The position numbers were made by a program, and so were the translations under genes. Of a stretch of 64,000 nucleotides of DNA, positions 37,114-45,003 are shown piece after piece (position 1 is the first letter of the stretch; every line of letters begins with the position of its first letter). Under the pieces are notes generated by a model. The model worked only from the letters and a program-made list of their open reading frames with translations, was not told the origin of the DNA and did not search any database. This DNA is from Actinomycetales bacterium (lineage in GTDB: Bacteria; Actinomycetota; Actinomycetes; Actinomycetales; Dermatophilaceae): NCBI GenBank assembly GCA_016710385.1, contig JADJVX010000017.1, positions 1 through 64,000 on the forward strand. Direction: 5' to 3'.

Positions 37114-38046
37114 ATGCCGTCTCGCCGCCACCTCCCCCGCCGCGCACACCTCGTCACGGCCCTCGTCGCACTCACCACGCTGGCCGTGAGCGCCTGCGGG
37201 TCTCCGCGAGCAGCCCAGGAAGCGGCAGAGGCGGCCTCGTCGAAAGTTCCGGTCACCGCTGGCTTCTACCCCCTCGCGTATGCCGCGCAGCGCGTCGGCG
37301 GCGCCGCCGTCGCTGTTTTCGACCTGACCAAACCAGGCGCTGAGCCCCACGATGCCGAGCCGACGACGGCGGACGTGAGCACCCTGCGCAAGTCGCAAGT
37401 GCTGCTGACCGTCAAGGGCTTCCAGCCAGCCGTCGACGCCCTCGTGGCCCAGGCGACCACCGAGCAGCGGGTCGTCGACGCCGCCACCGTCGCGGGCGCC
37501 GTCGATCGTGGCACCTCAGGTGAGGGCGCTGACCTGCACTTCTGGCTCGATCCGATCCGCTTCTCGGCCTACGTCGCGGCGGTGGCCGACGCCTTCGCCG
37601 CGGCGGACCCGCCCCATGCGGCGGCATACCGGGCCAATGCCGAGGCCTTCCGCTCCGAACTGGCCGCCCTTGACGCGGCATACGCGACCGGCTTGAAGAC
37701 GTGCGCGTCGCGCACCATGGTGACCGGGCACGAGGCGTTCGGCTATCTCGCGGCCCGCTACGGGCTGACCCAGGTCGGCATCGCGGGCGTCAACCCGGAG
37801 CAGGAGCCATCGGCCAAGGATCTGGCTGCCGTCGCTGAGACGGTGCGCTCGGTGGGGGTGCGCACGATCTATACCGAGACGCTTGTCGAGCCGAAGTTCG
37901 CCCAGACCGTGGCCTCCTCGACCGGCGCCAAGCTGGCCGTCCTCGACCCGGTGGAAGGGATCACCGACGCCTCACCTGGCACCGACTATCTCCAGGTCAT
38001 GCGCGCCAACCTTGCGGCGTTGCGCGCGGGTCAGCAGTGCTCATGA
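37114..38046 (+). CDS. znuA: Zinc ABC transporter substrate-binding lipoprotein
   Basis: A cluster A-1 metal-binding protein (TroA/ZnuA family), 310 residues. The N-terminal signal ends in a lipobox (LAVSACGS), so it is anchored to the outer face of the membrane. Candidate metal ligands are H in PGAEPHDAEP, H in DLHFWLDP, H in VTGHEAFGYLA, and the Asp near the C-terminus. The His-rich loop typical of many ZnuA proteins is absent. The start ATG 37114 is inside a dispersed-motif copy (GTATGCCGT), with AGGA seven bases upstream. A Zur box lies just upstream. Confidence 0.9.
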   Translation: MPSRRHLPRRAHLVTALVALTTLAVSACGSPRAAQEAAEAASSKVPVTAGFYPLAYAAQRVGGAAVAVFDLTKPGAEPHDAEPTTADVSTLRKSQVLLTVKGFQPAVDALVAQATTEQRVVDAATVAGAVDRGTSGEGADLHFWLDPIRFSAYVAAVADAFAAADPPHAAAYRANAEAFRSELAALDAAYATGLKTCASRTMVTGHEAFGYLAARYGLTQVGIAGVNPEQEPSAKDLAAVAETVRSVGVRTIYTETLVEPKFAQTVASSTGAKLAVLDPVEGITDASPGTDYLQVMRANLAALRAGQQCS

Positions 38047-38861
38047 ACACCGGTCCCAGCGCTGTCATCGAGTTGGCGGACGCCGCCTTCGGCTATGGCG
38101 AACGTCCGGTGGTCTCGGACGTGACCCTGAGCATCGCGCCCGGCGAGGTCGTTGCGGTGCTCGGCCCGAACGGATCGGGCAAGTCGACCCTGGTCAAGGG
38201 GATCCTCGGGCTGGCCGACCAGTTCGCTGGTCAGGTCCGGTTGTTTGGGGTGCCGCGCGCGGAGTTTCGGGAGCATCCCCGGCTGGGATATGTGCCCCAA
38301 CGGCATACCCTCTCCGGCACGGTCCGCGCCACGGTGACCGAGGTCGTGGCTACCGGGCGGTTGTCGCGGCAGCGCTGGTTCGGACGGTTCTCGGGCACCG
38401 ACGCCACCCACGTCGAGCGAGCGCTGTCGCTGGTCGGGCTGGCCGATCGCGAGCGGGTCGACGTCGCGGATCTCTCCGGCGGGCAGCAGCGGCGGGTGCT
38501 CATCGCGCGGGCCCTGGCCGGTGAACCCGAGGTGCTCGTCATGGACGAGCCGACGGCCGGAGTCGACGCGGCCAACCAGCATGTGTTGGCCGAGGTGCTG
38601 GCCCGCCTGGTCGCCGAGGGACTGACCATACTCGTGGTCACCCACGAGCTCGCCGCCTTTGCCGACCTCGTGACCCGGGTCATCGTCGTCGACAACGGCC
38701 ATATCCAATTTGACGGCCCGGCACCTGAATTCAACGATCGGAGGCAGGACGTCCTGCACGATCACGACTTCCATCACCACGATCACGAACTCACCGCTCC
38801 CGCTCGGCAGGTCGTGCCGCGGTCGGTTGAGGTCCCTCGCCCCGGGAGGCGTCGTGGCTGA
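38043..38861 (+). CDS. znuC: Zinc ABC transporter ATP-binding protein
   Basis: The ATPase of the zinc importer, 272 residues. Walker A GPNGSGKST, signature LSGGQQRR, Walker B VLVMDEPTAGVD and the switch His in VVTHEL are all present. The C-terminus carries a His/Asp-rich stretch (DVLHDHDFHHHDHEL), which could hold zinc near the channel. ATG 38043 overlaps the znuA stop (ATGA); GTG 38037 is an alternative. Confidence 0.92.
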   Translation: MNTGPSAVIELADAAFGYGERPVVSDVTLSIAPGEVVAVLGPNGSGKSTLVKGILGLADQFAGQVRLFGVPRAEFREHPRLGYVPQRHTLSGTVRATVTEVVATGRLSRQRWFGRFSGTDATHVERALSLVGLADRERVDVADLSGGQQRRVLIARALAGEPEVLVMDEPTAGVDAANQHVLAEVLARLVAEGLTILVVTHELAAFADLVTRVIVVDNGHIQFDGPAPEFNDRRQDVLHDHDFHHHDHELTAPARQVVPRSVEVPRPGRRRG

Positions 38862-39864
38862 CATGCTCGCGCTGGACTTCATGCAACGCGCCTTCCTCGC
38901 GGCGCTTCTCGTCGGAGCGGTGGCGCCCCTGGTCGGTGTGTTCCTCGTGCAACGGCGGCTGGCGCTCATTGGCGACGGGATGGGCCACGTGGCGCTAGCC
39001 GGTGTCGCGGTCGGCGTGCTCACCGGCAGCTCTCCGGTGTGGGCCGCTCTCATCGCTGCCCTGGTCGCCGCCGTCGTCGTCGAGCTCATCCGCACCAGCG
39101 GGCACAGTCAAGGCGACGTCGCGTTGGCGATCATCTTCTACGGCGGCATCGCAGCGAGCGTCGTCATCATTTCCGCCTCACCCAAAGGCACTCCGGGGAC
39201 CCTCACGGCATACCTGTTCGGAGCCATCACCACGGTGACCCAGAGCGACCTGTGGATCTTCGGTGCCTTGACCGCGCTCATCCTGGTGACCTTCGCGCTG
39301 TTGCGCTGGCGGCTGTTCGCGGTGGCATCCGACGAGGAGTACGCGCGCTCGGCGGGCCTGCCGGTGCTGCCGCTCAACCTCGCGCTAGCGGCGCTCACCG
39401 CCGTGACCGTCGTCGTGTCGATGCGGATCGTCGGACTGCTGCTCATCAGCGCGCTGATGATCGTGCCGAACGCCGCTGCACAGGTGTTGGGGCGCAGCTT
39501 CCGGTCGGCGCTGTTTTGGGCGGTGGGGATCGGCGTCCTGTCGGCGGTCGGCGGAGTCGGCATTTCGTATGCCGCCAACACCCCCTCAGGCGGCACCATC
39601 GTGCTGCTCGCCATCGGGTGCTATCTCGCGGCCGCAGTGGGCTCGGCACTCATTGGGCGGGCTCGTCGGTCGGCGCACTTGGAGGCCGAGAAGCACGGCC
39701 ACGAGCACGGACCCGGGTGCGGGCACGAGGCGATTCCGCACGACGACCATGTCGACTATGTGCACGACGGCCATCGCCATGCGCCGCACCTGGGGCACTA
39801 CGACGAGCACGATCCCGACCACGTCCATGCAGCCGGTGAAGGTGACTCGGGAGGTCGGCGATGA
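38854..39864 (+). CDS. znuB: Zinc ABC transporter permease with His-rich cytoplasmic tail
   Basis: An ABC-3 family membrane protein of 336 residues with about eight helices (FLAALLVGAVAPLVGVFLV; GDGMGHVALAGVAVGVLTGS; MRIVGLLLISALMIVPNAAA). After the last helix a tail of about 65 residues contains some 14 histidines (HGHEHGPGCGHE; HDGHRHAPHLGHYDEHDPDH). Such tails bind zinc and may buffer or gate import. GTG 38854 follows GGGAGG and overlaps the znuC stop. Confidence 0.9.
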   Translation: MADMLALDFMQRAFLAALLVGAVAPLVGVFLVQRRLALIGDGMGHVALAGVAVGVLTGSSPVWAALIAALVAAVVVELIRTSGHSQGDVALAIIFYGGIAASVVIISASPKGTPGTLTAYLFGAITTVTQSDLWIFGALTALILVTFALLRWRLFAVASDEEYARSAGLPVLPLNLALAALTAVTVVVSMRIVGLLLISALMIVPNAAAQVLGRSFRSALFWAVGIGVLSAVGGVGISYAANTPSGGTIVLLAIGCYLAAAVGSALIGRARRSAHLEAEKHGHEHGPGCGHEAIPHDDHVDYVHDGHRHAPHLGHYDEHDPDHVHAAGEGDSGGRR

Positions 39865-40250
39865 CCGAGGCCGTGCGGCGGCAGACGCGACAGCAAGCAG
39901 CGGTGCTCGCGGCGCTGGACGCTGCTGCAGAGTTCGTGTCCGCTCAGCAACTGCACTCACGACTGCGCGACCAGGGCGCTTCGGTCGGGTTGGCGACCGT
40001 CTATCGCACGCTCACGGCGCTGGCCGCCCAGGACGAGGTCGATGTCTTGCGCACCGATGACGGTGAGGCGGTCTACCGCCGCTGCGCGTCGGACGAGCAC
40101 CACCACCACCTGGTATGCCGGGTGTGCGGCCGCGCTGTCGAGGTCGACGGACCGGCGGTGGAGGATTGGGCAGCCCGGGTCAGCGCCGCACACGGCTTCC
40201 GGGACGTGCGGCACACCCTCGAGATCTTCGGCACCTGCGACCGCTGTTGA
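39861..40250 (+). CDS. zur: Zinc uptake regulator, Fur family
   Basis: A 129-residue Fur-family repressor. The winged helix is RQTRQQAAVLAALDAAAEFV...GLATVYRTLTALAAQ; the regulatory site includes CASDEHHHHLVCRVCGRAVE; and it ends in a second Cys pair (CDRC) that completes the structural zinc site. The His-rich metal site and its linkage to znuACB identify Zur rather than iron Fur. Its ATG overlaps the znuB stop (ATGA at 39861). Confidence 0.93.
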   Translation: MTEAVRRQTRQQAAVLAALDAAAEFVSAQQLHSRLRDQGASVGLATVYRTLTALAAQDEVDVLRTDDGEAVYRRCASDEHHHHLVCRVCGRAVEVDGPAVEDWAARVSAAHGFRDVRHTLEIFGTCDRC

Positions 40251-40272
40251 GCTCTTCTCTTCTCGAGGGGCC

Positions 40273-41151
40273 TCAGTTGACGAGCACGGCCTTGGCCGTC
40301 TTCACCGTCACCTCGGTCGCCGGGCCCGAGACGACCACCTGATCGGGGATCGGCGCCCACCCACCACCATCCACCCGGAAATCCGCGGTCCAGGTCACAT
40401 CCACCCGCGTCGCATACCGACCCGCCGCACCGTAGGAGTGAACCACATCACCCTTCGGATAGGTCCCGCCCATCGACGTCGTCGGCGCCGACGACTGGCC
40501 ATCCCCGAACACATACGTCAACGACTGCAGTCGCGGCCGGATCTCCACCCGATGGCCCAACATCCGCGCCGGATCGACCACATCCACCTCGCCCGGCTCG
40601 AAACCCTCAGCCGACCAACCGACCCGATAGAACGTCTTCAGCCCGACCAAGGTGACATTCCCTTCCGGTTGGGTCGCCACCCGAGCCGTCGCCCACCTGG
40701 TCAGATGAAACGCCTCGACGATCATCGCCATCGTCACCGCAGGCCGAGCCGTCGACGGCGGATAGCACGTACTCCCTATCTGGCTCCACCCGGCCGTCGG
40801 CGTCGACCCCACCACCGTCCGCCGGAAGATGTCCGTCAACGGTCCCGGCCCATCCGTCCCTGGACACGCCAAGAGCGCCCAGGTGCAGTTGCTGTCCCCC
40901 ATCGTCCCCGCAGCCCGCTCACAGGCACTCGCGAACCGATACTCAAACCGCGCTGGCGGTCCGCTGCTGGTCGAACCAGCCCCCGACACAGCCGGCGCCG
41001 TCGGAAGATTCGCGGCTTCCTGCTCCGTAATGCGCACTGTTGACCCGCCTTGAGTGCCCTGAGAGTCCCAGCCAGCAGACGACGGGGCCGTCCAGGCCAA
41101 CAGCAACGCCATCGCCAGCACACCAATTCGCAGTCCAGGATGCGCGGTCAT
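40273..41151 (-). CDS. Secreted PKD-like protein, copy 1
   Basis: A 292-residue exported protein. The N-terminus is a signal peptide (MTAHPGLRIGVLAMALLLAW...SSAG). The mature part has a Cys-containing domain (FASACERAAGTMGDSNCTWA LLACPG split by a few residues) and, near the C-terminus, a PKD-like repeat: YVFGDGQSS followed by HSYGAAGRYATRVDVTW. No catalytic motif is seen; surface binding is the best guess. The start ATG 41151 overlaps the stop of the lipoprotein gene upstream (ATGA). A second copy lies 1.64 kb away; from about residue 50 the copies are nearly identical, while their signal regions differ. Confidence 0.8.
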   Translation of the reverse strand: MTAHPGLRIGVLAMALLLAWTAPSSAGWDSQGTQGGSTVRITEQEAANLPTAPAVSGAGSTSSGPPARFEYRFASACERAAGTMGDSNCTWALLACPGTDGPGPLTDIFRRTVVGSTPTAGWSQIGSTCYPPSTARPAVTMAMIVEAFHLTRWATARVATQPEGNVTLVGLKTFYRVGWSAEGFEPGEVDVVDPARMLGHRVEIRPRLQSLTYVFGDGQSSAPTTSMGGTYPKGDVVHSYGAAGRYATRVDVTWTADFRVDGGGWAPIPDQVVVSGPATEVTVKTAKAVLVN

Positions 41152-41771
41152 CCCTTGACTCCCAGGATCTCGACAACTCGCCAGCCGTCGCTGAACCAAC
41201 GCAGGTGCACCTCGAAGTGGCTGTCCTGTTGTGGGTCGGTTAACACCACAGCGCCGTTGGCGTCTATGACATTTCTCCGCTCCTGGCGTCCCAGAACATC
41301 CACCGAAAGCTCCGTCGGAGCTCCTGATCCCATCGCCAGGACCCTGCTGATCATTCCCGGGTCTCCGTCGTAACGCTGCTTCTTGGCGACCAGCTCGGAG
41401 GCCGTCACCTCAAGAGCCGCGCAGCTCTTGGAGGTGCTGAGGCACAGCCGGGGAATGAGGCCCGCCTCTGGTCGGGTCCATGCCCGGTTGACTTGGGCGT
41501 AGAAGAACCGGACGAACGCTTCGGCTCCAGCCGGCGAATGCTCCCGTGCCGCCACCGGCAAGTCCACAGGCAAGGGCATCGTCGGGCCGGTCGGCGATGC
41601 ACTCGGGCCACTGCTCGACGGACTAGCCGACGTCGTGGCCACCTGGCTCGACGTCACCGTCGCCGACGACGTCCCCGTGCCAGAACCGGTCGAGCCGTTG
41701 GTCGTGCAGCCCGCCACCGCCAATCCGGTCAACGCCGCCCAGGCGAGCCACCTCAGAAATGCCCTCGTCAT
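41148..41771 (-). CDS. DUF6318-like lipoprotein, copy 1
   Basis: A 207-residue lipoprotein: signal peptide with lipobox (GLAVAGCT), a Ser/Thr-rich spacer (TSSATVTSSQVATTSASPSS), then a globular domain with REHSPAGAEAFVRFFYAQVN and a Cys pair (LCLSTSKSCAALE), as in the actinobacterial DUF6318 family. Function unknown. It forms an overlapping pair with the PKD-like gene. A conserved block of about 110 bases upstream is shared with copy 2 and should contain the promoter. Confidence 0.8.
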   Translation of the reverse strand: MTRAFLRWLAWAALTGLAVAGCTTNGSTGSGTGTSSATVTSSQVATTSASPSSSGPSASPTGPTMPLPVDLPVAAREHSPAGAEAFVRFFYAQVNRAWTRPEAGLIPRLCLSTSKSCAALEVTASELVAKKQRYDGDPGMISRVLAMGSGAPTELSVDVLGRQERRNVIDANGAVVLTDPQQDSHFEVHLRWFSDGWRVVEILGVKG

Positions 41772-41910
41772 CGCGCTACCCCTGTCTCACCGCATGCCCG
41801 GGCAGGGAGGGAGATCCCGTGCCACGCGTGAAGTATGGCAACCCGAGGCCCATCGCGCGCGGCGTCATCCACAGCCCCCGCGCAACCAGTCTGCAGCGGC
41901 TACTCGGGCC

Positions 41911-42786
41911 TCAGTTGACCAGCACGGCCTTAGCGGTCTTCACGGTCACCTCGGTCACCGGTCCCGAGACGACCACCTGATCCGGGATCGGCGCCCACCC
42001 ACCACCATCCACCCGGAAATCCGCAGTCCAGGTCACATCCACCCGCGTCGCATACCGACCCGCCGCACCATAAGCGTGAACCACATCACCCTTCGGATAG
42101 GTCCCACCCATCGACGTCGTCGGCCCCGACGACTGACCATCCCCGAACACATACGTCAACGACTGCACCCGCGGCCGGATCTCCACCCGATGACCCAACA
42201 TCCGCGCCGGATCGACCGCATCCACCTCACCCGGCTCGAAACCCTCAACCGACCAGCCGACCCGATAGAACGTCTTCAACCCGACCAACGTGACATTCCC
42301 TTCCGGCTGGGTCGCCACCCCAGCCGTCGCCCACCGGGTCAGATGAAACGCCTCGACAATCATCGCCATCGTCACCGCAGGCCGAGCCGTCGACGGCGGA
42401 TAACACGTACTCCCCACCTGGCTCCACCCGGTCGTCGGCGTCGACCCCACCACCGTCCGCCGGAAGATATCCGTCAACGGTCCCGGCCCATCCGTCCCAG
42501 GACACGCCAACAACGCCCACGTGCAGTTGCTATCCCCCATCGTCCCCGCAGCCCGCTCACACGCACTCGCAAACCGATACTCAAACCGCGCCTGCGGCCC
42601 GCTACTGCTCGAACCCGCCCCCGACACAGCCGGCGCCGCCGGAAGATTCGCAGATTCGGCTGCCGACAGATGCGATTTCGCTCCACCCTTACGCACCGCA
42701 ACGTCTAGGTCTGCCTGCGCATCTTTCGTCGATACGCAAACCATTCCGAGGCCAATCAGAAGGGCGGCAACCAATCTACGATTCAT
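41911..42786 (-). CDS. Secreted PKD-like protein, copy 2
   Basis: A 291-residue paralogue of the protein encoded at 40273-41151. Its signal region (MNRRLVAALLIGLGMVCVST) and first 40 mature residues differ from copy 1, whereas most of the rest, including the PKD-like YVFGDGQSS...HAYGAAGRYATRV, is almost the same at DNA and protein level. ATG 42786 overlaps the stop of lipoprotein copy 2. The sharp change from divergent to identical sequence suggests duplication followed by gene conversion or selection for different N-termini. Confidence 0.8.
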   Translation of the reverse strand: MNRRLVAALLIGLGMVCVSTKDAQADLDVAVRKGGAKSHLSAAESANLPAAPAVSGAGSSSSGPQARFEYRFASACERAAGTMGDSNCTWALLACPGTDGPGPLTDIFRRTVVGSTPTTGWSQVGSTCYPPSTARPAVTMAMIVEAFHLTRWATAGVATQPEGNVTLVGLKTFYRVGWSVEGFEPGEVDAVDPARMLGHRVEIRPRVQSLTYVFGDGQSSGPTTSMGGTYPKGDVVHAYGAAGRYATRVDVTWTADFRVDGGGWAPIPDQVVVSGPVTEVTVKTAKAVLVN

Positions 42787-43406
42787 CCGTCCACGCCCAA
42801 GGTCTCGACCACACGCCACCCGTCACCGAGCCACCTAAGGTCGATCTGAAAATGGACTTTCTTCTCGGCATCGGTCAGAACGACAGCACCTTGATTGTCG
42901 ACGACCTGACGCCGCTCCTGCTTGCCTCTCACATCCACAGACAGGTCAATTGGCGCCCCGCTGCCCATCGCCAAGACTGACCCGAGCGTGACGGGGTCGC
43001 CGTTGTAGCGCTGGCCTTTGGCACTCAACTCAATCGCTGTGGCTTCCAGGGCAGCGCAACCCTTGGAGGAGGCGAGACAGAGCGGAGGCAGAAGACCCAC
43101 CTCGGGACGTGTCCAGGCGCGGTTGGTCCGCGCAAAGAAGAAGCGGACGAATGCTTCCGCTCCGGCCGGCGAATGCTCCCGTGCCGCGACCGGCAAGTCC
43201 ACCGGCAACGGCAGCGTCGTGCCGGTCGGCGAAACACTCGGGCCACTACTCGACGGACTCACCGACGTCGTCACCACCGGGCTCGACGTCACCACCGCAG
43301 ACGACGTCCCCACGCCAGGACCGGTTGAGCCGTTAGTCGTGCAGCCCGCCACCGCCGATCCAACCAACGCCGCCCCGGCGACCCACCTCGGAAATGCCCT
43401 CGTCAT
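42783..43406 (-). CDS. DUF6318-like lipoprotein, copy 2
   Basis: A 207-residue lipoprotein with lipobox (GSAVAGCT), Ser/Thr-rich spacer and DUF6318-type domain (REHSPAGAEAFVRFFFARTN; LCLASSKGCAALE). It has the same length as copy 1 and is clearly paralogous, but more diverged than the PKD-like copies (for example YNGDPVTLGSVLAMGSGAPI against YDGDPGMISRVLAMGSGAPT). It is expressed with PKD-like copy 2 through an ATGA overlap. Confidence 0.8.
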   Translation of the reverse strand: MTRAFPRWVAGAALVGSAVAGCTTNGSTGPGVGTSSAVVTSSPVVTTSVSPSSSGPSVSPTGTTLPLPVDLPVAAREHSPAGAEAFVRFFFARTNRAWTRPEVGLLPPLCLASSKGCAALEATAIELSAKGQRYNGDPVTLGSVLAMGSGAPIDLSVDVRGKQERRQVVDNQGAVVLTDAEKKVHFQIDLRWLGDGWRVVETLGVDG

Positions 43407-43541
43407 CGTCTTACCCCTGTCTCACCGCATGCCCCGGCAGGGAGGGAGATCCCGTGCCACGCGAGAAAGTATGGCAACCCGAAGCCCATCGCGCGCGGCG
43501 TCATCCACAGCCCCCGACGCAAGGTCCCTACACTTCCCCGC

Positions 43542-44276
43542 ATGCTCGCAGCTGCAGGGTGGGGCCTGGTCGCCGGAGGCGCCCTGGTCGTCGGTGCACT
43601 CCTCGGCCTCTACGCCCGGGCATCCACGCGCACAATCGGGCTAGTCATGGCCTTCGGTGCCGGTGTGCTGCTCAGCGCGGTCTCCTTCGAGCTCACCCTC
43701 GAGGCCTTCGAAGGAGGCGGCAGCAACGCCGTCGTCCTCGGCCTCGTCGCAGGTGCACTCGTGTTCTTCCTCGGGGATTGGCTCGTCGACAACCGCGGCG
43801 GCCACCGCCGCAAGAGCCCTGTCTCCCAGACCCATGCGAGCCAAGGCGGCGCGATGGCGCTGGTGCTCGGCGCGCTGCTAGACGGCATACCGGAGTCTGC
43901 GGCGATCGGATCGAGCCTGTTGGGTGGCGGCGAAGTCGGCATCGCCATGGTGGCCGCCGTCTTCCTCTCCAACGTGCCCGAGTCGATGTCCGCCTCGGCC
44001 GGCCTCAAGGCAGCCGAGCGCAGCACTCGCTACATCCTCGGACTGTGGGGCTCGGTCGCTATCGTGTCCGCCATCGCGGCCGCCCTCGGGTATGCCGTGC
44101 TCGGCTCGGCGTCCCCCGAGGCGCTGGCCTTCGTCCAGTGCTTCGCAGCGGGCGCGATCATCACGATGCTCGGCGACACGATGGTCCCGGAGGCTACCGA
44201 GCACGCCGGCAAACTCGTCGGCCTGCTGATCGTTGCCGGATTCATCCTCGCGTTCTTGCTGTCACACGCGGTCTGA
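43542..44276 (+). CDS. ZIP-family metal transporter
   Basis: A 244-residue membrane protein of the ZIP family (ZupT/GufA-like), with about seven to eight helices. The helix IV signature is LDGIPESAAIG and the helix V counterpart is LSNVPESMSASAG, matching the paired metal-site helices of ZIP proteins, although the usual His of HNxPEG is Leu here. A short charged loop (DNRGGHRRKSPVSQTH) separates the halves. It is a probable zinc or related divalent metal transporter. Its 3' end overlaps the convergent YczE-type gene by 15 bases. Confidence 0.85.
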   Translation: MLAAAGWGLVAGGALVVGALLGLYARASTRTIGLVMAFGAGVLLSAVSFELTLEAFEGGGSNAVVLGLVAGALVFFLGDWLVDNRGGHRRKSPVSQTHASQGGAMALVLGALLDGIPESAAIGSSLLGGGEVGIAMVAAVFLSNVPESMSASAGLKAAERSTRYILGLWGSVAIVSAIAAALGYAVLGSASPEALAFVQCFAAGAIITMLGDTMVPEATEHAGKLVGLLIVAGFILAFLLSHAV

Positions 44277-44984
44277 GACGCGGCCTGGCACCTGCGCCCG
44301 GGGTATCAGGCGCACCGTGCACAACGGGAGAAACAGGTGCACGAGCGGGCCGATCGCCACGGCATACAGGACCGTCCCGAGCCCGACCGTGCCGCCGAGC
44401 AGCCACCCGACGCCCAGCACGGTGAGCTCAATTCCGGTGCGCACTAGGCGAAGTGACCATCCGGTGCGCGCCGCGAGGCCGGTCATCAGCCCGTCTCGGG
44501 GGCCTGGACCGAGTTGGCTGCCGATGTAGAGGCCACCGGCGAGACCGTTGAGCACCACGCCGGCCACAAGCATCGCCGCTCGGGCGGCCAAGCCCTCCGG
44601 CGCGCTGAGGACGCCGAGCGTGGCATCGACGGCCAGTCCGATGACGAAGACATTGCACACCGTGCCCAGTCCGGGCCACTGCCGCAACGGAATCCACAAC
44701 AACAGCACCAACGCGCCGACGACGATCGTCACCCGCCCGAAGGTCCACCCCCCGCGACCGGCGAGCCCCGCGTGGAAGACATCCCATGGGTTGAGGCCGA
44801 GGCCGGCGCGCACCATCATCGCCATCGACACGCCATACAAGACCAGGCCAACAAGCAGCTGCCCGACCCGATGCACCATCCGGCCCGCGGACAATTGCGC
44901 CCGAGGGCTGAGATTGGCCAGGGGCACGTGTCGGCGGTTCACTCGCCCATCCTGCGGCAAACTGGTCTGGAAATCGATAGCCAC
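44262..44984 (-). CDS. YczE/YitT-type membrane protein
   Basis: A membrane protein of up to 240 residues with five helices (VGQLLVGLVLYGVSMAMMVR; FGRVTIVVGALVLLLWIPL; MLVAGVVLNGLAGGLYIGSQ) and the family signature LGLNPWDVFHAGLA and GPRDGLMTGLA. YczE proteins are typically divergent from a MocR regulator that controls them; that is the case here. The substrate is unknown, though some such pairs concern vitamin B6 or amino acids. GTG 44984 is one possible start; GTG 44941 (VNRRHVPLANL) would leave room for the operator. Confidence 0.85.
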   Translation of the reverse strand: MAIDFQTSLPQDGRVNRRHVPLANLSPRAQLSAGRMVHRVGQLLVGLVLYGVSMAMMVRAGLGLNPWDVFHAGLAGRGGWTFGRVTIVVGALVLLLWIPLRQWPGLGTVCNVFVIGLAVDATLGVLSAPEGLAARAAMLVAGVVLNGLAGGLYIGSQLGPGPRDGLMTGLAARTGWSLRLVRTGIELTVLGVGWLLGGTVGLGTVLYAVAIGPLVHLFLPLCTVRLIPRAQVPGRVSDRV

Positions 44985-45002
44985 TTCTGATCAACTGGCT
45001 AT
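44977..45002. promoter_or_regulatory. Inverted repeat between the divergent YczE and MocR genes
   Basis: ATAGCCA (44977-44983) and TGGCTAT (44996-45002) form an inverted repeat around TTCTGATCAA. It sits directly at both predicted starts and is the best candidate operator for the MocR regulator. Such regulators often bind direct or inverted repeats in this position. Confidence 0.55.
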
Positions 45003-45003
45003 C

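Larger units (their letters stand above)
40273..43520. repeat. Tandem duplication of a two-gene secreted cassette
   Basis: Unit 1 (40273-41884) and unit 2 (41911-43520) each hold, on the minus strand, a conserved upstream region, the lipoprotein gene and the PKD-like gene. The offset is about 1.64 kb. The upstream regions match closely around 41790-41880 and 43425-43515. No insertion-sequence ends or target-site repeats are visible. Confidence 0.85.

Noticed and set aside
40121..43882. A 3.8-kb stretch without the dispersed octamer coinciding with the duplicated secreted genes, as a sign of recent transfer
   Set aside because: With mean spacing of about 0.8 kb, one such gap is roughly expected in a 64-kb window; a 3-kb gap also occurs over etfD and the dehydrogenase (about 5050-8090).
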